This document shows positions 57,132-64,000 of a DNA stretch of 64,000 nt, piece after piece. The stretch spans positions 4,386,947 through 4,450,946 of the forward strand of contig JAMWFC010000049.1 of NCBI GenBank assembly GCA_027475525.1. Reading direction: 5' to 3'. A program made the position numbers and the translations under genes. The DNA is from Macrolepiota albuminosa (lineage: Eukaryota > Basidiomycota > Agaricomycetes > Agaricales > Agaricaceae). Every line of letters begins with the position of its first letter. Within the stretch, counting starts at the first letter, position 1. Under the pieces are notes generated by a model. The model saw nothing but the letters and a program-made list of their open reading frames with translations. It did not search any database and was not told the origin of the DNA.

Positions 57132-59154
57132 ATGTTGTCCCTGTCCCCCTCATCACTGACCCCAACTCCTCCTCCTTCCAGCGAGAATTGCATCAAAGTG
57201 TGGGAGGCCTACAAGGCACACTGGGCCCCTCATGGCAGGCAGCAGGAGGAGTGGGTGTTGGAGGAGCTCATTTGGCAACATGAGTCCTGAAGACTCATTC
57301 ATGTGGTTTGTTAATCAATGGGCAGATGTAACGAAGTTACAGGATTTGTGAGAGCTTAAGTTCACACAGTACAGAATCAGACCAGACCGGTCTATTGACT
57401 ATGTAGTGTAAAACAAAATTAAGCTGCTTAATAAGCAGCACATATGTACGTATATATAGTAAAGTAATTAATATATTATATTTATTATAATAAATATAAT
57501 ATAATACCTAATACAGTAAGTAAAGCTATGTGGCCAACGCCACATAGCGGACTACGCTACAGCAGAGTCAGGTGTACGTGCCATGGTGCCCTGGGGTGCC
57601 AGCAGCCCTTTGCAAGTGCTCCTCCATCATCCCCAGGTAGTGATATGCATGCCTGCCCCCTCAGCCTCCAGACCTTCCTTGCAGAGTTCATCTTGTCATC
57701 TCTTGTGACCTGGGCTCACCTCCAAGGGTCTGCAACTTGTACCTGAGTTGCAATGGGTACCCCAGGCGCTGGTGACCTCCCAACAGTTTGCGGAGGCTGC
57801 GGGTTGTGCCCAGGGTCCCCCCTCATTAGAGTGGTGTCAGGCACAAGGGCCAGTAAGTCGCCTCCCTTTGCTGGGGTTTTTGTTGTTGATTCTGTTCAGT
57901 GCATGTCTGTGCACATCACGGCAATCGGTGCAAGTTTTTAGCGCAGGAGGCGGGTTTGTGTCAGGACTTGTCAGTTTGTGACATGTGCCAATCTCACCAT
58001 GAGTTGTGCTCCATTTTGCAGTTCTGGTGTGTGTCATGCATATTGCAGGAGGAAGGTTGGGACCTGGAGTAGGTGGAGGGGCAGATGGCCTGGGGGGTGA
58101 GGGGGAGACCAGTGCAGTTGGAAGGGTCAAGGGCGGGCATTTTGCAATCTTGGTGCATGAGGAGTGCATCTTTGGAGTCCAAGGAGGAGAGTGACACTGA
58201 GGTGGAGGGTGTTGGTCATCCGGCAAGCAAGGTAGGTTCCCCCAGGGGTGAAACAACGGGCATCTCCTTTCCCAGAGGCAGGATCCAGCCAGCCCAGCAA
58301 GAGATCCCAGCAGTCCAGGTTGCCTACAGCAGGGCCCTCTGCCCCTCGCATCTTCTCTCCATGGTCCATGCAGCTTGTTGACTACCCTCAAGTGTTGGTG
58401 GACAGGGCATTGTCAGCTGCAAACCTGGAATTGAGGCAGCGGCTGGAGCAGGTGGTGGGGAGATTTGAGGAGCAGGAGGCAGAGCTTTGCCAGGTACATG
58501 AGGAGCGGGACAAGGAGTTATGGGACAGAGAGGTGGCAATGGCAGTGATGAATGCATGGACTCATGATGTGCAGGAGCTGCAGACTAGGTTGAGGCAGAA
58601 GATGGAGCAGTCAGCAGCGGTGAGGTTGATGGAAGCATGGGTGAATGGGCTGGGTCAGGGTGTGTCCGGTGTGGAGGGGGAGCAGGTCCAGTGGTTGATG
58701 CAGGAGATACAGAAGGTTTGTGGAGCAAGAGAGTTGGTGGCAAAGAGGTGGGACTAGCTCATGGAGGAGGCGGCTCTTGGGCAAGTGGCCATTTTCAGTA
58801 CATGGCAAGTTTGTCTGGTCTTGAGCATATTGACTTCTCTTTCCCCCAGGGTGGGTTCATGAGCACCGTGTGTTGCTCAATGGTGCCTCCATGGCCCATG
58901 TGTCAATTGAGGAGGGTTTGGGCCAAATGCCATTTGACTTGCTGGCAGAGCTTGAGCAAGATATGGCAAGGCTGGACATGCTGCTAGTGGGACATTGCCA
59001 GAGGAATGTGCTGCCTCCAGGATTGTGGCTGGAGGTTGCAACAGATATGGGGGAAGATTTGCCATGCCATGAGGACAATGTGGCAGCACTCACGCTACAG
59101 ATGGAGGCAGCGCTAGCAATCGAGGGGGTGGAGGAAGTAGGGTGGGCAGACTAA
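57132..59154 (+). pseudogene. Antisense accessory gene of the chromodomain gypsy element, decayed
   Basis: Plus-strand segments, opposite to the element's pol: an N-terminal block (57132-57290: LTPTPPPSSENCIKVWEAYK, WAPHG). Then a 280-bp AT-rich palindromic insertion. Then a cysteine cluster at 57977-58060 (CDMCQSHHELC ... CVSC; the expected sixth position reads W), an acidic EESDTEVEG segment near 58190, a helical region (58278-58757: LELRQRLEQVVGRFEEQEAE) and a C-terminal part to TGA-free 59154. Two in-frame TAGs (58070-58072, 58755-58757) could come from CAG. Probable introns end at 58277 and 58859. The order of modules matches the intact gene at 53097-55194. Confidence 0.6.
57423..57548. 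repeat. Cluster of three palindromes in AT-rich insertion
   Basis: 57423-57439: 8-bp arms, 1-nt centre (GCTGCTTA/TAAGCAGC). 57472-57503: perfect 32-bp palindrome of A and T. 57525-57548: 10-bp arms, 4-nt loop (GCTATGTGGC/GCCACATAGC). The surrounding 57290-57570 is unlike the GC-richer gene around it. Confidence 0.85.
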
Positions 59155-59435
59155 AGCAACATAGGTATGAACCCTTGAACCGCTGCTGTGCTGTTCCCTA
59201 CCTTTGTTTTATATTGTAATAGTAGCTTGTACATTCATGAAGCGTGAGCTTGTAGGTCGTCTTTTCTTGCTATGGATTCTCCCCTCTTGTGATCTTTAAG
59301 CAAGTCATAGGTGGTGGTAAAATGAAGATAAAAAAAGGACAGAACAAAAGAAAAACATGTAGGGGTCCTGGTGGGAGTTGAATTTCTGATAATTCCAGAG
59401 GTGGGGGTTATGCCCCTTAAGGCCGTCTGTGAGGT
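59155..59435. other. Spacer between converging genes
   Basis: Between the accessory gene end and the chromodomain end of pol. No feature recognised. Confidence 0.5.
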
Positions 59436-60766
59436 CTAGTCCTGGGAGTCCTGGGGTTTTGAAGAGTGTTGTTGGTGAAAGTCCCAGAATTTGGTGGAGG
59501 CACCAGCAAGATGTTTCTGGAGCTCCCAGGTATCATCTTTGGGGCTGTAGCCCTTCCAACGTACCAAGTAGTACAGTTGTCCCCAGACAAGTTGAGAGTT
59601 GAGGATGTGGTCAACCTCATAGTGGTGTTCTCCCTCAATTTTGATGGGCGGGGGCTTGCTGGGTTGTTGGCCTAGGAAGGGGTCCAGAGCATGTCTCTCG
59701 AGGAGGCACATGTGGAATACCAGATGTAGTCTCTTGAGGCCTGGAAGCTTGAGCTTGTAGGTGTGTGAGGAAACCTTGTGGAGGATCTTGAAGAGGCCTA
59801 GTCGTTTGTGGTCGAGCTTGACTGAGGGTTGTCAGGTTTTGAAGTTGCACTAGTCAAGCCATACAAAGGTACCTGGGGTCCAGTTGGGCATGGCTTTGCG
59901 GTGAGCATTGGCATGTTTGGTGTAGGTTTTGTTGGCAATGCTGATTTCGGCCCTGGAGAAACTGGTGGAGCTCCCAGAGGTCGTGGGCGACTTTGTGGAC
60001 AGCATGTGAGGGGATGTCCTTGAGCAAGAGGGTGAGGTGGGGGTGGTAGCCTTTGTTGGCAAAGAAGGGGGATACTCTGGTGGCAGAGTGCAGGGTATTG
60101 TTGTAGGTGAACTTGGCCAGGGGTAAGTCGGAGTGCCAGTTGTCCTGGAGATAGTTGACAGAGGCAAAGGTATTGCTCCAAGGTCTGGTTGACCCGCTTG
60201 GTCTGGCCATCGGTCTCCAGGTAGTAAGTGGTAGAGAGGTTCATCTTGATGTTGAGGGCCTTGCACACGGAGACTGCCAGAACCAGGAGGTGAACAGAGG
60301 GCCCCAGTCAGAGACAATGTTGTCTGGGAGGCCATGCTTGGAAAAGATGTGCTCAAGAAAGAGTCTGGCAAACTCCAGGGCATCGTCAGTGGTACAGCAA
60401 AGGATGAAGATGGCCTGTTTGGTAAGACAACAGACTATGACAAAGATGGCGTTATACCCTTCTGACTCCAGGAGTTCAATGATGTAGTCCATGGAGATAG
60501 AGGACCAAGGGCAACGTCCTATGGAAAGGGGCTTCAGGAGACCATAAGGGTGGTGGTAGTGGGGAACCTTGGCCTGGAGACAGGATTTGCAGGCCTTGAC
60601 ATAGTGGGTGACATCCTCCTTTGAGCCAGGCCAGAAGTACATGTAGGAGATGAGCTGGTATGTCTTACAAATCCTGGGGTGGCCCTGCAACTTGTAGTTG
60701 TGGTGTTGTCAGAGGATGTCAAGCCGTATGTTTCTGTGGTCCGGACCATAGATTTGTCTGTACCGG

Positions 60767-61704
60767 TGATGACGCCCAAAGTTTGGTCAGTAACAAATGT
60801 AGCTAAAGTGTTACCGTACCAAGAGTTTGCGTTGGGCACGCTATAAGTGATTTGAGGAGTCCCGGGCAGGTCCCAGAGAACGCGCCTATGAAAAAGGGGT
60901 AAAGTCGGTAAGGGAGTCGGCAAGTGTAAAGCACTAAAGTAAAGCGCCTAGGAAAGAAGCGGTAAGTGTACACGGCAATGTCAGCGGCAAGAGCATGGTA
61001 AGCTTAGCGAAGTTCTAAGCGTCGATAATGCCTGCCGTAGTTGCAAGGCGCGAAGGTGTCGAAAGTTGGCGAGAGTCTGCAACTGCCGACGAGTTCGACG
61101 TTGCCGACCGTAAATGAGCTCTGGAGCGTAAAGGGGACTGAAGAAGTGGGAGCAGGAAACTCTGGTCTATTCGTCTGATGGTGTATGTACAAGTCGGTAA
61201 GTAATATATATACTACAAGGAGTTCACCGTCGCCAGTGACCAACCATCGCCAAAGTGCGGTAAACTGGAAAATTTCATAGGGGTAGCTCCAACGGTTTCA
61301 GATCCCTACCGTCTTTTCAAGACCCTTGGCGCCACCAGGCGGCAGATCGCGGTGCTAAACCATCACTCCATCACTCTTCTGTCTGTCAGAACCCCTAAGC
61401 GATGTTAAGCGCCAAATCGAGACGCTAAGCGGTGTCAGACGCCAAGGTCAAACGCCAAGCTGTCCATCAGTTTTTGATAGATCATCAGGCTTCTCGCTAA
61501 GCGCTGTCGTCAGTGACTGATGCCATCTGTCAGTTGTCATTCTTGCTGCCGTCGGCGCTATCATTGATCGGATCTGCTTCTTGCCGTGCGCGGCCGTCAA
61601 ATATTGCCAAAATTGGATAATTAGCGCACGCTAAGGTATTTTGAGTCGGTGCCGTGTTGCCGTCGCCTGCTGTTGATGCGCTGATCCTGTATGGGGTCCT
61701 ATCA
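60767..61704 (-). mobile_element. Solo LTR of the 45-56 kb gypsy family, inverted
   Basis: The sequence is the reverse complement of the 45204/55365 LTR (starts TGATGACGCCCAAAGT, ends GGTCCTATCA), 938 bp. CCGG flanks both sides (60763-60766 and 61705-61708). It arose by LTR-LTR recombination after insertion into the chromovirus pol. Confidence 0.93.
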
Positions 61705-61971
61705 CCGGAGGAGGAGGAGGTTGTCAGGGGATAGAGTGAATGAGGGGTTGGTTGGGAGGTCGGAGTCGGGGGTATTTCAGAGATCGTGCTGGGAGAAGTA
61801 GTTGTCCAGAAGAGCCTTGTGAATTTGGTGAGGATTCCTTCTTTGTTCATGATTAGTATCACATGGAGGTGTTTGGGGGGGATTACGATGTGATGGTTGA
61901 AGGCGTTCTCTTTGGCTTCAAATGACTTCTTTGGGTATATGTCCGGTCTTTGAGTGAGCGTGTCAGGCTTA

Positions 61972-62186
61972 CAGTGGCTCAAAAAACTGTCCCAATGTTT
62001 CATACTTTTTAAAAGATGACATTAGCCTGAAAGATTGTAAGTACATAAAAATTTGATTAAATCACGTAAAATACTATGGCATCGTAGCTACAAAATAAAC
62101 CTAGACTTATGTAATTAGAATCAAAACCGATGGAGCAATGACCATTTTAAAATATTCACTCATTGGGACAGTTTTTTGAGCATCTC
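61972..62186. mobile_element. Tc1/mariner-like MITE, 215 bp
   Basis: Termini share CTCAAAAAACTGTCCCAATG in inverted orientation (61978 on, and complement ending 62180), with TA at 61970-61971 and 62187-62188. The interior is AT-rich and non-coding. Confidence 0.85.
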
Positions 62187-63650
62187 TAATTTTTCAGGTT
62201 TATTTCTGTTTTAGTCAGGAACAAGGAGTAAGTTGCATGTGGGAATACAGACAGAGTCATGTGACCATGTTTGGATATATTTGGAAGTGGTTCAAGTTGA
62301 TTGATCCACATCTTGACCTTCAACCACCATCATGAAACCTATTCCTCCTGCACAACACTCTACTGTTGCTTCTTTTCTTGCTCAAGGGTATTGTACTCAG
62401 AGGGGACCTCCAACCAGCAAGCTTGATGGCAACTGAGCTGCTTTGTGGTTGTGAAGTACTGAAGGTTATTGTGGTCTGAGTAGACCTGAATATGATGCGG
62501 AGCTTCCTCGAGATACGCCCACCATTGTTTGAAGGCTTCTACAATAGTGAGTAGTTCCTTGTTGTAGATGTTGCAATTGAGCTCGGCAGGGATCATCAAA
62601 TGAGTATAAAAGGCTACCAGGTGGAGATCATTTGTCCTGGGCTCCATCTGAGAGAGTATACCAGCAATAGCGTAGTTGGAGGCATCACACTCGAGCACAA
62701 TGGGGAGGGAGGGGTCAAAGTGGTGGAGGATGGGGCAGTGGTGAAGGCCTTCTTGAGGAGCTTGAACATGCTCTGGCATTTGCTGTTCCAGTTCCAGGGG
62801 GTGTCCTTGCACATGAGTTGATTTAGAGGTTTGGTGATTCTGGAGTAATTGTCAATGAACCAGCGATAGAAATTGGCAAACCCAAGGAAGGACTGTACCT
62901 CCTTGATGTTCCGGGGTTGCGGCCAGCTAAGGATTTCTCCAGTTTAGCGTGAAGATTGTGCTCCTAGAGTCGCTCAAAAATGCGGCGGACATAGCCCTAG
63001 TGCTCTTCCAGTGAATTCAAGTAAATGAGGATGTTGTCCAGGTACACAATGACAAAGACGTTGTTCATGAAGTACTGGAAGGGTGGTGGGAGTTGGTCAT
63101 ACCAAAGGGCATTACAAGATACTTGAAGAGGCTATAGCACGTGCAAAAGGCAGTCTTCCATTTGTGCCCCAGGGCTATATGGACATTGTTATAGCCAAAC
63201 TGAAGGTCAATTTTGGTTACGCCTTGGTGCTGCAGAGGCGATCAACTAAGTCACCAATGAGGAGGAGAGGATACTGGTTCTTTTTGGTGACTTGGTTGAA
63301 TCTCTGGTAGTCAACACAGAGGCATAGGAAACCGTCCTTCTTTTTGGTGAAGAGGACCAGGGCACTGGTGGCAGAGATCAAGGGGCAAATGAATCCTTTC
63401 CCAAGCATATTGTTGAGGTAGTCCTTCAAGGTGTGGAGTTCAACTTCTGACATATTGTAGATTTTGCTGAAGGGAGGGGTAGTTCCTTCTTTGAGGTCAA
63501 TCTTGTGGTCATAGAGCCAGTGCAGGGGGAGTTCCTTGGTGCTTTCTTCAGAGAACACGTCAGTGAATTCGTGATACTTGAAAGGAACTACTTTGCATAG
63601 GATCTCTTCTTCTGTTTTGGGGGACTGCAGGAGTGGTTTCAGCGTGGTGA

Positions 63651-64000
63651 TAAGACTCTGGCGGGGCTTAGCACATAGCGCATAGGCACAATATTTAGCA
63701 ACTTCTGTTGGTACCGGTTTGGCTACTCACCAAGGCAACAGGACATGATGCAGACAGCATGGGACTTGCACTCTAGCCCACAGGACTCCATCACAGGACC
63801 TCAGCCATGGACCTAGATCACCAAACATGCAGATATCCAACTTCCCATCAAATGATGCACTTAGCAGCACTTAGCGCCTTAGCAATGGCAATCAATCTTC
63901 CATCAATTCCTCAGCTCCAGTGCCTAGCCCTTAGCAATGCTTACCACTTACTGATGCTTAGCGACCTTAGCAACACCAGCCCCCTATGATGGTTTCAGAC
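63651..64000. other. Unassigned sequence rich in CTTAGC words
   Basis: The pol homology of the chromovirus stops here. The last 170 bp contain many CTTAGC/CTTAGCG words, a vocabulary shared with the gypsy LTR at 45.2 kb, so this may be the edge of another inserted LTR. Confidence 0.3.

Larger units (their letters stand above)
59436..63650 (-). pseudogene. Chromodomain Ty3/gypsy (chromovirus) Pol, decayed and interrupted
   Basis: From high to low coordinates on the minus strand: RT start (63558-63217: MFSEESTKELPLHWLYDHKI, YNMSEVELHTLKDYL, VLFTKKKDG), RT/RNase H (62812-62360: IVLECDASNYAIAGILSQME) and a connection segment near 61950 (RPDIYPKKSFEAKENAFNHH). Integrase follows (60690-59850: VKACKSCLQAK, SMDYIIELL, VSDWGPLFTSWFW, YLETDGQTKRVNQ), with a chromodomain at 59700-59530 (YYLVRWKGYSPKDDTWEL). 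Chromodomains steer integration to marked chromatin. Frames shift repeatedly and two insertions (60767-61704, 61972-62186) interrupt it. Gag and protease are missing or beyond the window. Confidence 0.85.

Noticed and set aside
1..64000. tRNA, rRNA or other structural RNA genes
   Set aside because: No cloverleaf with A/B boxes or rRNA-like sequence was noticed by eye; a tRNAscan or Infernal run would be needed to exclude them.

Overview
This is eukaryotic DNA from a repeat-rich fungus, most probably a mushroom-forming basidiomycete (Agaricomycetes). The evidence is short GT-AG introns, mostly about 40-60 nt, in every spliced gene; a basidiomycete-type PUF gene; an F-box/leucine-repeat gene; a fungal-specific transcription factor; and dense, nested copia, gypsy and pogo elements. 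I saw no bacterial-type operons, rRNA, tRNA or CRISPR. Species assignment and family names rest on recognition of conserved motifs, not on a database search.

Layout. 1-630: tail of a copia retrotransposon and a probable 3' LTR. 1.7-2.8 kb (minus): a five-exon gene for a single-pass membrane protein. 4.2-12.2 kb: a stretch of gene relics. It holds a copia Gag fragment with an internal triplication, a Rap1-like BRCT/Myb pseudogene, a 51-bp minisatellite, and fragments of an amidohydrolase, an aldo-keto reductase and a C1-tetrahydrofolate synthase. 12.7-19.3 kb (minus): a decayed copia element broken up by a 1.1-kb solo LTR, a 0.55-kb long-TIR element and LTR scraps. 19.6-20.3 kb: a two-exon zinc-finger gene. 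22.35-30.94 kb: a pogo-family DNA transposon (TA duplication) with an almost intact 6.05-kb copia retrotransposon (AGAGA duplication) nested in its transposase. 30.98-34.07 kb: a many-exon PUF RNA-binding gene whose first recognisable exon starts 41 bp from the pogo end. 34.5-36.4 kb (minus): a fungal-specific transcription factor whose zinc cluster is missing most cysteines. 37.4-42.1 kb: a minisatellite, two or three weakly supported ORFs and a clear F-box gene. 42.2-44.9 kb (minus): the 3' half of another copia element with its LTR. 45.07 kb to the end: a decayed chromodomain gypsy element (minus strand). A second complete gypsy element (45204-56298, CCGG duplication) sits in its LTR, and a solo LTR of that second family (also CCGG) and a small TA-flanked MITE sit in its pol.

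The most interesting content is in the two gypsy elements. Each carries an extra spliced gene, antisense to pol, between the end of pol and the adjacent LTR. In the 45-56 kb element this gene has six exons in consistent phase and an uninterrupted 614-codon frame with a six-cysteine cluster, although the polyprotein of the same element has many stops. In the chromodomain element the equivalent gene is decayed but has the same layout: a proline-rich start, a cysteine cluster, an acidic middle and a helical C-terminus. This looks like a family of retroelement-borne, zinc-cluster-like accessory genes that the Gag-Pol description does not explain.
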